Origin: Marivita sp041725935
GTDB taxonomy: Bacteria; Pseudomonadota; Alphaproteobacteria; Rhodobacterales; Rhodobacteraceae
Assembly: GCA_041725935.1 (NCBI GenBank)
Contig: JBGRQD010000003.1
Location: forward strand, 291,734-355,733
Direction of reading: 5' to 3'
Length of the DNA: 64,000 nucleotides
The notes beneath the pieces were generated by a model. That model saw only the letters and a list, made by a program, of their open reading frames with translations, was not told the origin of the DNA and ran no database searches. Below, one piece after another: positions 42,536 through 51,058 of this stretch (the stretch's first letter is position 1; each line of letters starts with the position of its first letter). Position numbers and translations under genes: made by a program.

Positions 42536-43422
42536 CCTTCGGCCTCGCGCTGTTTCTGTTCGTTGCGCTGGAACAGGATGATCGGGATCACGAGGATCAG
42601 CAGCAGGATCACCGCCACCGCCGAGGCCACGGGCCAGTCGCGGTTGGAGAAGAATTCCTCCCACAGCACCTTGCCGATCATCAGCGTGCCCGATCCGCCC
42701 AGCAGCGACGGGATCACGAATTCGCCGATCACTGGAATGAAGACAAGGAAGCAGCCCGCGATGATGCCGTTCTTCGACAGCGGGATGGTCACTAGCCAGA
42801 AGGCCGACAGGCGCGAACAGCCAAGGTCTTCGGCGGCCTCGAGCAGGCTGTCATCCATGCGTTCGAGTGCTGAGTAAATCGGCAGGATCATGAAGGGCAG
42901 GTAAGTGTAGACGATGCCGATATAGACAGCGGTGTTTGTGTTGAGGATCAGCAAAGGTTCGTTGATCACGCCCAGCCAGAGTAAAAACTGGTTCAGCAGC
43001 CCTTCGTTCGACAGGATGCCCATCCACGCATAGACACGGATCAGGAAGCTGGTCCAGAAAGGCAGGATCACCAGCATCAGCAGGGTGGGCCGCCATTCGG
43101 GGGCCGAACGCGCCATGGCGTAGGCAATGGGGTAGCCGACCAGCAGCGTCATCACCGTCGAGATCAGCGCGATTTGCAGCGAGCTGAGATAGGCTTTCCA
43201 ATAGAGGTCATCGGTGGTCAGGAACCAGAAATTGTCGAAATCGAGTTCTGAGAAGAACGAGACGATCCCGCTCCACCCTGCCGAGAAGTCGAGTTGCGGC
43301 ATGTAAGGAGGCCGCGCCAGTGCCACGTCCGACAGCGAGATCTTCAGCACGATCACGAAGGGGATCAGGAACAGCGCCACCAGCCAGAGATAGGGCACCG
43401 CGATGAGGATGAAGCGGCGCAT
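42532..43422 (-). CDS. Polyamine-type ABC permease, PotB/PotH type
   Basis: A 296-residue permease with six membrane segments and the PotB/PotH-type first segment VPYLWLVALFLIPFVIVLKI. The EAA loop LLEAAEDLGCSRLSAFWLVTIP is near residue 195, and the long periplasmic loop between segments 1 and 2 (DFSAGWSGIVSFFSELDF) is characteristic. It starts three bases after the ATPase gene. Confidence 0.92.
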   Translation of the reverse strand: MRRFILIAVPYLWLVALFLIPFVIVLKISLSDVALARPPYMPQLDFSAGWSGIVSFFSELDFDNFWFLTTDDLYWKAYLSSLQIALISTVMTLLVGYPIAYAMARSAPEWRPTLLMLVILPFWTSFLIRVYAWMGILSNEGLLNQFLLWLGVINEPLLILNTNTAVYIGIVYTYLPFMILPIYSALERMDDSLLEAAEDLGCSRLSAFWLVTIPLSKNGIIAGCFLVFIPVIGEFVIPSLLGGSGTLMIGKVLWEEFFSNRDWPVASAVAVILLLILVIPIILFQRNEQKQREAEG

Positions 43423-43425
43423 CCC

Positions 43426-44550
43426 CTAGCGCTCCAGAAGGACACCGGCGGTGTCGGTCCAGCTGACCCATACCGGGTCTTCCCAGGTGATCACGCGCCG
43501 TGACAGGCGGCGGGTGTTGGCGGTCTGCGCCTTGACCACATGGCCGGTCGGCAGTTCGACGTGATAGGTCGAAATGTTGCCGAGATAGGCGATATCCAGC
43601 ACCTTGCCCTTGGTCTTGTTGGCTGCGTCCACCGGTTCTTCGGTGCTGATGCCGACCTTTTCGGGGCGGATGGCGAAATGAATTTCTTGCCCCGCCTCGA
43701 ATTTCGTGGCCGTCGTGCCGATGATGTCGGGTTGCCCCTCGGCCCAGTGGATGGCGACCTTTTCGCCATTGGGCTTGGCGCGGCCCGAGATGATGTTCAC
43801 GTCGCCGATGAAATCCGCCACGTAGACCGAATTGGGGGCCTCGTAGATCTGGGCAGGTGTGGCGACCTGAATGATCTGGCCTTCGTCCATCACGGCCACG
43901 CGGCTTGCGACGGTCATCGCTTCTTCCTGATCGTGGGTCACGATGACAAAGGTGGTGCCGGTCTTTTCCTGAATGTCCATCAACTCGAACTGCGTGTCCT
44001 GACGCAGCTTCTTGTCCAGCGCGCCCAGAGGTTCATCCAGCAAGAGCAGCTTGGGTGCCTTGGCAAGTGAACGGGCAAGCGCCACGCGCTGCCGCTGGCC
44101 GCCGGAAATCTGGTGTGGTTTGCGTTTGGCAAACTTGCTCAGCCGCGTGAGGCGCAGCATCTCGTCGACGCGCGCTGCGATGGCGTCTTTGTCCTTGCCC
44201 TCGCGCTTCAGGCCAAAGGCGATGTTCTCCCAGACCGACAGGTGCGGGAACAGCGCGTAAGACTGGAACATCATGTTCACCGCGCGCTTGTTGGGTGGGA
44301 TACGGGCCATGTCCTGACCAGCTATGAAGATCTGGCCACTGGTCGGAGCCTCGAACCCGGCCAGCATGCGCATCATCGTTGTCTTGCCGCAGCCCGAGGG
44401 GCCGAGCAGGGCAAAGAATTCCTTTGCGTAAATATCCTGTGTCAGGTTGTCGATCGCGGTGAAATCACCGAACCGCTTGGTGACGTTCTTGAATTGGATA
44501 AGCGGTTTTTCGTTGGGATCTTCCCACGGAGCGAAAACGGTTTGTGACAC
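43426..44550 (-). CDS. potA: Polyamine-type ABC transporter ATPase
   Basis: The 374 residues contain an N-terminal ABC domain (Walker A GPSGCGKTT near 48, Q-loop MMFQSYALFPH, signature ISGGQRQRV, Walker B LLLLDEP). A C-terminal TOBE regulatory domain follows (IRPEKVGIS, LGNISTYHVELPTG). GTG at 44550 is taken as start because GGAGG lies eight bases before it and family members begin close to here. An in-frame ATG at 44646 would lie inside the upstream binding-protein gene. Symbol by role; putrescine versus spermidine preference cannot be read. Confidence 0.9.
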   Translation of the reverse strand: MSQTVFAPWEDPNEKPLIQFKNVTKRFGDFTAIDNLTQDIYAKEFFALLGPSGCGKTTMMRMLAGFEAPTSGQIFIAGQDMARIPPNKRAVNMMFQSYALFPHLSVWENIAFGLKREGKDKDAIAARVDEMLRLTRLSKFAKRKPHQISGGQRQRVALARSLAKAPKLLLLDEPLGALDKKLRQDTQFELMDIQEKTGTTFVIVTHDQEEAMTVASRVAVMDEGQIIQVATPAQIYEAPNSVYVADFIGDVNIISGRAKPNGEKVAIHWAEGQPDIIGTTATKFEAGQEIHFAIRPEKVGISTEEPVDAANKTKGKVLDIAYLGNISTYHVELPTGHVVKAQTANTRRLSRRVITWEDPVWVSWTDTAGVLLER

Positions 44551-44575
44551 TTCAGGCACCTCCACGCCATGACAA

Positions 44576-44602
44576 TACCCGGCGGGAATGTCCCGCCGGG
44601 TA
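44576..44602 (-). other. Intercistronic stem-loop after the binding-protein gene
   Basis: TACCCGGCGGGA (44576-44587), loop ATG and TCCCGCCGGGTA (44591-44602) form twelve perfect pairs in the 68-base gap between the binding-protein stop and the ATPase start. No U run follows on minus-strand RNA. It is therefore more likely an mRNA-stabilising or attenuating hairpin that keeps binding-protein expression above that of the membrane components, as in other ABC operons. Confidence 0.75.
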
Positions 44603-44618
44603 AAAACAGCCGTCTGGA

Positions 44619-45704
44619 TCAGGTGCCCGACTTGACCTTGGTCCACATCCGAGTCAGCGACCGCTGCTCGGAAGGGGGGAATGGTGTTGTCGTGTAGAGT
44701 TTTTCGAGCGTCGCTTCGTCCGGATAGATCGCCGGATCGCCGATCACATCCTCGACCAGGAATTCCTTGGAGGCCGCGTTGCCGTTGGCGTAATAGACAT
44801 AGTTCGAGGCCGCCGCCATGTTCTGCGCGTCCATGATGAAGTTCAGGAATGTATGCGCCGCTTCGGGGTTCGGAGCGTCAACCGGAATGGCCATCTGGTC
44901 GAACCACATCAGCGCGCCTTCGACAGGTGCGTTAAAGACCACTTCGACGCCGTTGTCGGCTTCGGCAGCCCGGTCGCGGGCCTGAAGGATGTCGCCGGAC
45001 CAGCCGAACGCTACGCAGATATCCCCATTCGCCAGCGCGTTGATGTATTCGGAGCTGTGAAACTTCTGAATATAGGGACGCACGGCCATCAGCACTTCTT
45101 CGGCTGCGGCCAGCGCATCGTCATCCTTGCGATCGGGGTCGAGACCCGCATAGGTCAGGGCGGCGGGGATCATCTCGGTCGGCGCGTCCAGAACATGTAC
45201 GCCGCAGGATGCCAGCTTTTCCATGTTCGCGGGGTCGAAGATCAGGTCGAGCGATGCGATCGGTGCGTCTTCTCCAAGGACTTCCTTGACCTTGTTGACG
45301 TTGGCGCCAATGCCCGTGGTGCCCCACATGTAGTTGATCGAATATTCGTTGTTCGGATCGTATTGTTCGGTCCGCGCTTCGATCACGTCCCACATGTTGT
45401 CGAGGTTCGGCAGCAGTGAGGGATCCAGTTTCTGGAACGCACCGGCCTGGATCTGGCGCTGCAGGAAGGTGCCGGTTGGCACCACCACATCGTAGCCCGA
45501 TCCACCGGCCAGCATCTTGGTCTCCAAGAGCTCGTTGCTGTCGAACACGTCGTAGATCAGGTCGATCCCGGTTTCTTCCTCGAACTTGGAAAGCAGCTCT
45601 TCGTCGATATAGTCAGACCAGTTATAGACGCGCACTTCCTGAGCGTTGGCGAGTGAAGCCAGAAGTACGGCACCTGCGGTCATCGTCAGCAGATGAGTTT
45701 TCAT
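44619..45704 (-). CDS. Polyamine-binding periplasmic protein (PotD/PotF type)
   Basis: A 361-residue solute-binding protein with a signal peptide (1-20, cut after NAQ or ANA). VRVYNWSDYIDEELLSKFEE at the mature N-terminus is the PotD/PotF signature, and YSINYMWGTTGIGANVNKV, ICVAFGWSGDILQARDRA and GALMWFDQMAIPVDAPN line the binding cleft. Asp and Trp residues typical of polyamine binding are present. ATG at 45704 is 57 bases inside a longer frame and begins the signal peptide. It is the first gene of the five-gene polyamine operon. Confidence 0.93.
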   Translation of the reverse strand: MKTHLLTMTAGAVLLASLANAQEVRVYNWSDYIDEELLSKFEEETGIDLIYDVFDSNELLETKMLAGGSGYDVVVPTGTFLQRQIQAGAFQKLDPSLLPNLDNMWDVIEARTEQYDPNNEYSINYMWGTTGIGANVNKVKEVLGEDAPIASLDLIFDPANMEKLASCGVHVLDAPTEMIPAALTYAGLDPDRKDDDALAAAEEVLMAVRPYIQKFHSSEYINALANGDICVAFGWSGDILQARDRAAEADNGVEVVFNAPVEGALMWFDQMAIPVDAPNPEAAHTFLNFIMDAQNMAAASNYVYYANGNAASKEFLVEDVIGDPAIYPDEATLEKLYTTTPFPPSEQRSLTRMWTKVKSGT

Positions 45705-45744
45705 GAAAGTCTCCCGTTGATCCCAGGGTACTTGCGACCCTGTG

Positions 45745-45764
45745 GATTTGAATTTGATCAAATC
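45745..45764. promoter_or_regulatory. GntR-type operator upstream of the polyamine operon
   Basis: ATTTGATCAAAT (45752-45763) is a perfect 12-bp palindrome, inside a wider GATTTG-N8-CAAATC repeat (45745-45764). It lies in the divergent region, 48 bases before the binding-protein start and 120 before the GntR start. A near copy occurs before the aminotransferase gene at 46574. Confidence 0.65.
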
Positions 45765-45883
45765 TTGCCCGGTCTGGCAATAGAGATGATGTTTTCATGC
45801 CCGCCGAGAACGTGCAAGATGACTTGTCAGGGGCAGACAATCGGGCATTGTGCCCAAAGTCGCAGCACTTCACGAGGACAGAC

Positions 45884-46555
45884 ATGGCCGGACGCATATC
45901 GGTGAAGCCCGTGGCAGACCCCATTCGATTGCCTGCGCATGAACTGGTGTATCGCCAGTTGCGCGATCAGATCCTGTTCGGAGAATTCGAGCCGGGACAG
46001 CCCGTGACCATCCAGGGATTGACCGAAGCGCTGGGGGTCGGAATGACACCCGTCCGGGAAGCGCTGCGCCGATTGACCGCTGCGGGTGCGCTTGAATTTC
46101 TGGGCAACCGCAGGATTGCAGTGCCGGTTCTGGATGCCAATGCAATCGACGAATTGAGCATTGCGCGCAAAGCGCTCGAGCCGGAACTGGCCCGCCGGGC
46201 CGCACAGCGCGCGACACCGCAGGATGTTCTGAGGCTGGCAGAGATTGACCAGCGTCTGGATGCCGCGATCCGGCGGGGAGATGTGCAGCGATACCTTGTC
46301 GAGAACCACAGCTTTCACGTCGATCTCAATACGCTCGCGCAGGCTCCGATCCTGACCGAAATGGTGGACCGCTTGTGGCTGCGCTTTGGTCCGTCGCTGC
46401 GGGTTGTCTGCGGCCAATTCGGCACACGCAACCTGCCGGACCGTCACAAGGATGTGCTGGCTGCCCTTGCGTCAAACAACGAAGACGCCGCAGCCGAGGC
46501 GATGATGGGGGATGTGGCGCAGGGAATGGAACAAATCCGGCAGGGACTCGCCTGA
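45884..46555 (+). CDS. GntR-family (FCD) transcriptional regulator
   Basis: The 223 residues have an N-terminal winged helix (LVYRQLRDQILFGEFEPGQP, then IQGLTEALGVGMTPVREALR) and a C-terminal FCD ligand domain (IDELSIARKALEPELARRAA). It is divergent from the polyamine uptake operon and directly upstream of the aminotransferase. ATG at 45884 has GAGGA at a spacing of six; an in-frame start at 45797 is less likely. It is the obvious candidate to bind the two ATTTGATCA-type sites. Confidence 0.9.
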   Translation: MAGRISVKPVADPIRLPAHELVYRQLRDQILFGEFEPGQPVTIQGLTEALGVGMTPVREALRRLTAAGALEFLGNRRIAVPVLDANAIDELSIARKALEPELARRAAQRATPQDVLRLAEIDQRLDAAIRRGDVQRYLVENHSFHVDLNTLAQAPILTEMVDRLWLRFGPSLRVVCGQFGTRNLPDRHKDVLAALASNNEDAAAEAMMGDVAQGMEQIRQGLA

Positions 46556-46573
46556 TTCGATTGACTTGAAATA

Positions 46574-46585
46574 ATTTGATCATAT
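46574..46585. promoter_or_regulatory. Second copy of the GntR-type operator, before the aminotransferase
   Basis: ATTTGATCATAT differs at one position from the perfect palindrome at 45752-45763 and lies 35 bases before the aminotransferase start, in the 64-base gap after the GntR gene. Confidence 0.55.
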
Positions 46586-46619
46586 TTTGACGGCGAGCTT
46601 CGAATAAGGATCTGTTCCC

Positions 46620-48023
46620 ATGGCCGCCATCACCAATCACATGCCCACATCCGAACTGCAGGCGCTCGACGCCGCGCATCACATGCACCCGTTCACGCAT
46701 GGCTCCGGCCTTGCCGGCAAGGGCGCGCGGGTGATCACGCGGGCAGACGGGGTGTGGCTCACCGACAGTGACGGGAACCGCATTCTTGACGGGATGGCCG
46801 GGCTGTGGTGCGTGAATATCGGCTACGGTCGTAAGGAGCTGGCACAGGCCGCCGCGCGGCAGATGGAAGAGCTGCCATTCTACAACACGTTCTTCCAGAC
46901 GACCCATGTGCCGGCGATCGCGTTGTCGCAAAAGCTGGCGGAACTGGCGCCCGAGGGCTTCAACCAGGTTTTCTTTGCAGGTTCAGGGTCCGAGGCGAAC
47001 GATACCAACCTGCGGATGGTGCGCACCTATTGGCACGAAAAGGGCCAGCCCGAGCGGAACATCGTAATCTCGCGCTGGAATGCCTATCACGGCTCGTCGG
47101 TGGGGTCCGGTTCGCTGGGCGGCATGAAGGGCATGCACATGCAGGGCGGTATGCCGATCCCTGACATCTACCACATCGACCAGCCGAACTGGTGGGCCGA
47201 AGGCGGTGACATGACGCCCGAGGAGTTCGGCCTCGAACGCGCGCGTCAGTTGGAAACCGCCATTGAAACGCTCGGACCGGATCGTGTCGGAGCCTTTATC
47301 GCTGAGCCAGTTCAAGGCGCGGGTGGCGTGATCGTCCCACCCGAGACTTATTGGCCCGAGATCCAGCGCATCGTCGACAAGTACGGTATCCTGCTGATCG
47401 CGGACGAGGTGATCTGCGGGTTCGGTCGCACCGGCAACTGGTTTGGCAGTCAGACCATGAACATCCGCCCGCATATCATGACCGTCGCCAAGGGGCTGTC
47501 CTCGGGCTACCAGCCGATTGGTGGTTCGATCATTTGCGACGAGGTTGCCGAGGTCATCAACGGGGTCGAGTTCAACCACGGCTATACCTATTCGGGGCAT
47601 CCGGTGGCCTGTGCGGTGGCACTGGAGAACCTGCGCATCCTTGATGAAGAGGGCATCGTGACCCGCGTGCGCGAAGAGACAGCGCCCTATCTCAAGGAAA
47701 AATTCGAAACCCTGACCGAGCATCCGCTGGTGGGCGAGGCCAAGATCGTCGGTATGATGGGCTCCATCGCGCTGACCCCCGACAAGGCGTCGCGTGCCGC
47801 GTTCGAATCCGAGGCGGGAACGGTCGGCTTTGTCTGCCGCGAGCGCTGCTTTGCCAACAACCTTGTCATGCGTCATGTTGGCGACCGGATGATCATCTCG
47901 CCGCCGCTGGTGATCTCGAAAGACGAGATCGACATGCTGATCGCCCGCGCATGGCAGTCGCTGGACGAATGCCATGTGAAGCTCAAGGAAGACGGTCTGA
48001 TGAAGGCGCGCGTGACGAGCTGA
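46620..48023 (+). CDS. spuC: Class III aminotransferase, putrescine--pyruvate type
   Basis: A 467-residue PLP-dependent omega-aminotransferase. Parts seen are MHPFTHGSGLAGKGARVI, GLWCVNIGYGRKEL, FAGSGSEANDTNLRM for phosphate binding, the metal/cofactor Asp in LIADEVICGFGRTGNWFG, and the PLP lysine in TVAKGLSSGYQPIG. The sequence type is that of SpuC and related putrescine/beta-alanine--pyruvate aminotransferases. Position next to polyamine uptake genes and a shared operator support putrescine as substrate, but other omega-amines are possible. Confidence 0.88.
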   Translation: MAAITNHMPTSELQALDAAHHMHPFTHGSGLAGKGARVITRADGVWLTDSDGNRILDGMAGLWCVNIGYGRKELAQAAARQMEELPFYNTFFQTTHVPAIALSQKLAELAPEGFNQVFFAGSGSEANDTNLRMVRTYWHEKGQPERNIVISRWNAYHGSSVGSGSLGGMKGMHMQGGMPIPDIYHIDQPNWWAEGGDMTPEEFGLERARQLETAIETLGPDRVGAFIAEPVQGAGGVIVPPETYWPEIQRIVDKYGILLIADEVICGFGRTGNWFGSQTMNIRPHIMTVAKGLSSGYQPIGGSIICDEVAEVINGVEFNHGYTYSGHPVACAVALENLRILDEEGIVTRVREETAPYLKEKFETLTEHPLVGEAKIVGMMGSIALTPDKASRAAFESEAGTVGFVCRERCFANNLVMRHVGDRMIISPPLVISKDEIDMLIARAWQSLDECHVKLKEDGLMKARVTS

Positions 48024-48029
48024 GGCGGC

Positions 48030-48800
48030 TCAGCCCTTGGCCAGGGTGTGTTCGTATCTCTGACGCGCCACTTCTTCATGCGCCTCTGCCTTGCGGCTGT
48101 CCGCGAGGCAGACCTCCACGTAGGACAGGTGATCGACGACGGCCTTGCGCGCCATCTCAGGCTCGCGGGCCTGTAGCGCGTCGTTGATCGCGCGGTGCTG
48201 ATCCAGCAATGTCGCTCGCGTCGTCTTTTGTCGGAACATGATCTGGCGGTTGTAGAACACGCCTTCGCGCAAAAGCTGGTACATCGACCGCATCATGTGG
48301 AGCATGATGACATTGTGACTGGCTTCGATGATCGACAGGTGGAACTCGGCATCAAGCGCCGCCTCATCCGCCGGATTGCGCTTCTGATGCGCAGCCTCCA
48401 TGCGTTCGAACACCGTGTTGATGACCTTCAGATCGGTGTCCGACGCCAGCCGCGCCGCCCGTTCGGCCGCCAGCCCTTCCATGTCCTTGCGGAAGGACAG
48501 GTAATCAAGCACGGCTTCGTCATGATTGGCGAAGAGCTGGATCAGCGCATCGGAAAAGGCCGATCCCAGCACATCGGCCACGTAAACCCCGGCACCGGCA
48601 CGGCTGGTCAGCAGACCGCGATCCGACAGGTCGGCGATGGATTCCCGCAGCGACGGGCGCGACACGGCCAGACGCTCGGCCAGTTCCCGTTCGGACGGCA
48701 GGCGTTCACCGGGACGCAGGATGCCCTGAAGGATCAGTTTTTCGATCTGCCGCGTGACCGAGGTCGACAGCTTTTCAGGAGTGACGGGTTGGAAGGGCAT
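48030..48800 (-). CDS. FadR-subfamily GntR transcriptional regulator
   Basis: The 256 residues have an N-terminal winged helix (IEKLILQGILRPGERLPSER, ELAERLAVSRPSLRESIADL) and an FCD domain (LSFRKDMEGLAAERAARLA, EFHLSIIEASHNVIML with metal-binding His). Similarity is to PdhR/LldR/GlcC-type regulators; the ligand is unknown. It is convergent with spuC, with six bases between the stops. A palindrome before its start suggests autoregulation. Confidence 0.9.
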   Translation of the reverse strand: MPFQPVTPEKLSTSVTRQIEKLILQGILRPGERLPSERELAERLAVSRPSLRESIADLSDRGLLTSRAGAGVYVADVLGSAFSDALIQLFANHDEAVLDYLSFRKDMEGLAAERAARLASDTDLKVINTVFERMEAAHQKRNPADEAALDAEFHLSIIEASHNVIMLHMMRSMYQLLREGVFYNRQIMFRQKTTRATLLDQHRAINDALQAREPEMARKAVVDHLSYVEVCLADSRKAEAHEEVARQRYEHTLAKG

Positions 48801-48822
48801 GATGCTCGCAGCGGCTTTGATT

Positions 48823-48839
48823 GGTCAAATGATATGACC
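48823..48839. promoter_or_regulatory. FadR/GntR-type operator
   Basis: GGTCA-AATGATA-TGACC is a perfect inverted repeat inside ATTGGTCA...TGACCGAT. It lies 23 bases before the start of the FadR-type regulator gene and 20 bases beyond the moaE stop, as expected for autoregulation. Confidence 0.6.
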
Positions 48840-48858
48840 GATTTGCCCCATGAGCAAG

Positions 48859-49305
48859 TTACCACCGCGTGAGCGCGTTCTCGTCTTCGTCCTTGGCGGC
48901 GACCCAGCTTGTCGCTCCGGTGGCGGCATGTTCCTTTTTCCAGAACGGCGCGCGGGATTTGAGATAGTCCATCAGGTATTCCGCAGCTTCGAACGCGTCC
49001 CTGCGGTGGGGTGCGGCGGTTGCGACCATCATGATCTTTTCGCCCGGCTCCATCCGCCCGTAGCGGTGGATCACCAGAACATCGCCCAAGGACCAGCGGG
49101 TGCATGCCTCGTCCGCAATCTCCTCGAGCGCCTTTTGGGTCATGCCGGGGTAATGTTCGATCTCCATCGCATCGAGACCTCCACCGCCAAAATCCCGCAC
49201 CACGCCGGTGAAGGTGACAATCGCGCCCATGTCGTGGCGCCCGCCCGCAAAAGCCTCGGCCTCGGCACCAAAATCGAACGGCGCGTCCTGAATGACGACC
49301 CGCAT
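48859..49305 (-). CDS. moaE: Molybdopterin synthase catalytic subunit
   Basis: The 148 residues are a complete MoaE, which transfers sulfur from MoaD to precursor Z. Family parts are ATFTGVVR-like IVTFTGVVRDFGGGG, LEIEHYPGM-like MEIEHYPGMTQKALEEI, VIHRYGRMEPGEKIMMVATAAPHR and the catalytic-lysine region near LKSRAPFWKKE. It overlaps the moaD stop by one base and ends the minus-strand housekeeping series. Confidence 0.95.
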   Translation of the reverse strand: MRVVIQDAPFDFGAEAEAFAGGRHDMGAIVTFTGVVRDFGGGGLDAMEIEHYPGMTQKALEEIADEACTRWSLGDVLVIHRYGRMEPGEKIMMVATAAPHRRDAFEAAEYLMDYLKSRAPFWKKEHAATGATSWVAAKDEDENALTRW

Positions 49306-49550
49306 CAGCCGCCCGTCATCGGCGGGAAAAACGCCACTTCCCGCGCGCCTTTGATCGAGGCATCGAAATCGGTGAGTTCCTGATCCACCGCAACGCGCAG
49401 CGCGCTCAGGTCGGAAAAGGCGAGATCATAACGATCCTCGCGCGCCCGCAACTCGGTCACCAGATCGGCGACGGTTTCGGCGTCGGTTGTCACCGTTTCC
49501 TTGGGCAACCCGATCCGTTCGCGGACCCATGCGAAATAGAGAACGTCCAT
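49305..49550 (-). CDS. moaD: Molybdopterin synthase sulfur-carrier subunit
   Basis: An 81-residue ubiquitin-fold MoaD ending in the required Gly-Gly (PPMTGG), whose C-terminal thiocarboxylate donates sulfur to the molybdenum cofactor precursor. VLYFAWVRERIGLPKE at the start and VAVDQELTDFDASIK are family regions. It lies between pgsA and moaE, with spacing of four and minus one bases. Confidence 0.95.
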   Translation of the reverse strand: MDVLYFAWVRERIGLPKETVTTDAETVADLVTELRAREDRYDLAFSDLSALRVAVDQELTDFDASIKGAREVAFFPPMTGG

Positions 49551-49554
49551 CCGG

Positions 49555-50214
49555 TCAATCCTTCAAAAACGGCAGCGCCTTGCGGAAATAATCCCACCCG
49601 GTGATCAGGGTCAGGAACGCCGCCAGCCACAGCAGCACCAGCCCGACATTTCCGGTCCAGATCGTGCCCGCCTGTTTCCACCAAAGCCCGTGCAGGTCTT
49701 CGATGTCCCCCATCATCACACCCTGGAATATCTCGGGGCTCATGCCCATGGCAGACATACCAAGGTAGTGTTCGAAGACGCCCTGCGCAAACAGCACCGC
49801 GATGGCGACCATTTGCAGCGTGGTCTTCCACTTGGCCAGTTGCGTCACTTTCAGCGTGCCCGCCGTGTCCCCCAGAAATTCCCGCAGGCCAGAGACGAAG
49901 ACTTCGCGGAACAGGATGAATGTGGCGGGCAGGACAAGCCATGGCGACATCGACGAATAGCCCACGATCACCATCAGCGCGATCACCACCATCGCCTTGT
50001 CGGCAATTGGGTCCAGCATCGCGCCCAGCTTGGTTTCCTGTTTCCATTCCCGGGCAAGATAGCCATCGACCCAGTCGGTGACCGCCGCCAGAACGAAAAG
50101 GATCAGGGCGAACCAATCCGCAGCGGGCCGCGAAAAGTAGAGAAACATCAATGCCAGTCCCGGCGCAGCCAGAAGTCGCAGAACAGTCAGGATATTTGGC
50201 ACCGTCATGGTCAT
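49555..50214 (-). CDS. pgsA: CDP-diacylglycerol--glycerol-3-phosphate 3-phosphatidyltransferase
   Basis: A 219-residue inner-membrane enzyme of phosphatidylglycerol synthesis. NILTVLRLLAAPGLALMF is the first membrane segment. The CDP-alcohol phosphotransferase motif appears as TDWVDGYLAREWKQETKLGA, continued by MLDPIADKAMV with all the catalytic Asp residues. Four to five further segments follow. In this lineage pgsA-moaD-moaE commonly follows uvrC, which is absent here. Confidence 0.95.
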   Translation of the reverse strand: MTMTVPNILTVLRLLAAPGLALMFLYFSRPAADWFALILFVLAAVTDWVDGYLAREWKQETKLGAMLDPIADKAMVVIALMVIVGYSSMSPWLVLPATFILFREVFVSGLREFLGDTAGTLKVTQLAKWKTTLQMVAIAVLFAQGVFEHYLGMSAMGMSPEIFQGVMMGDIEDLHGLWWKQAGTIWTGNVGLVLLWLAAFLTLITGWDYFRKALPFLKD

Positions 50215-50302
50215 GCCCTTTACCTATCGTGCCTTCCCGAGACTGAAAAGGCGGCGTTTTGGTGTTTTTCAGAACTGCGCCCTCACCTGTCTTCGCTTTT
50301 CC

Positions 50303-51049
50303 TCAAGGCTGGGGCCTGGGGGCGGCTGCTTGCCTATTCAAGATGTCCAGAAAACGCGCCCGCGCGTCCGGCAGCGGTTTGCCCACTTGGTCAGCAGCCA
50401 GCTTGTGTTCGAGGAAATAGCCCGTGAGGCGCAAGGCCACCGCGATATCCGCGTTCTCGGTCTGTCCATTGTCGCGGAGCGCGTCGGGCATGGGCAAAAG
50501 CCGGTCCGCCCAGTCGCCCGCGCCCTTGGCCGACACCGCGCGTCCCGATTTCGGTGAGACATAGATCAGGTCGTCGGTCGCACCGGTCACCGCGCACCGG
50601 CCGAGGTCGAGCCCATAGCCCAGATCCTCCAGCAGCGCGGTTTCCCATCGCAGATAGGCGAGCGGCCAAAGGTCCGTCTGGTCGAGCAGGTCCAGCAGGT
50701 TCTGGGTCTGCGCGTAAAGGTCGGGATGCGGTTCGCGTTCAGGCAGCACAAAGGCCAAAAGCGCAAGTGTGGCGTTCAACCCGGCCAGCGTGGTCCGGTT
50801 CTGCATAGCAATCGCGGCGCGGGAGCGTTGAAGCTCTACGGTAAAGCTGCCCAGATGGTCCTCGAGGCGCGCCCGCCATGCCAGATCAAGCTGTGCGCCG
50901 GGTTGCAGGGTCGGGGCCACTTTCCGCGACGCGCCACCGCGCACAACACCGGAATGCCGCCCGCGTTCAGGGGTGAACACGTCGATGATCATCGCGCTTT
51001 CGCCATGTCGGCGGCTGCTGAGAAGGATACCTGTGTCGCGCCAGTCCAT
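50303..51049 (-). CDS. recO: DNA repair protein RecO
   Basis: The 248 residues match RecO, the single-strand annealing mediator that loads RecA with RecR. The N-terminal OB fold is DTGILLSSRRHGESAMIIDVFT and HSGVVRGGASRK; the helical domain includes RWETALLEDLGYGLDLGRCAVTG. Only one Cys of the usual RecO zinc cluster is visible, as in other alphaproteobacterial RecO proteins. It is nine bases from the DUF1491 gene. Confidence 0.93.
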   Translation of the reverse strand: MDWRDTGILLSSRRHGESAMIIDVFTPERGRHSGVVRGGASRKVAPTLQPGAQLDLAWRARLEDHLGSFTVELQRSRAAIAMQNRTTLAGLNATLALLAFVLPEREPHPDLYAQTQNLLDLLDQTDLWPLAYLRWETALLEDLGYGLDLGRCAVTGATDDLIYVSPKSGRAVSAKGAGDWADRLLPMPDALRDNGQTENADIAVALRLTGYFLEHKLAADQVGKPLPDARARFLDILNRQAAAPRPQP

Positions 51050-51058
51050 GCCGCAAAG

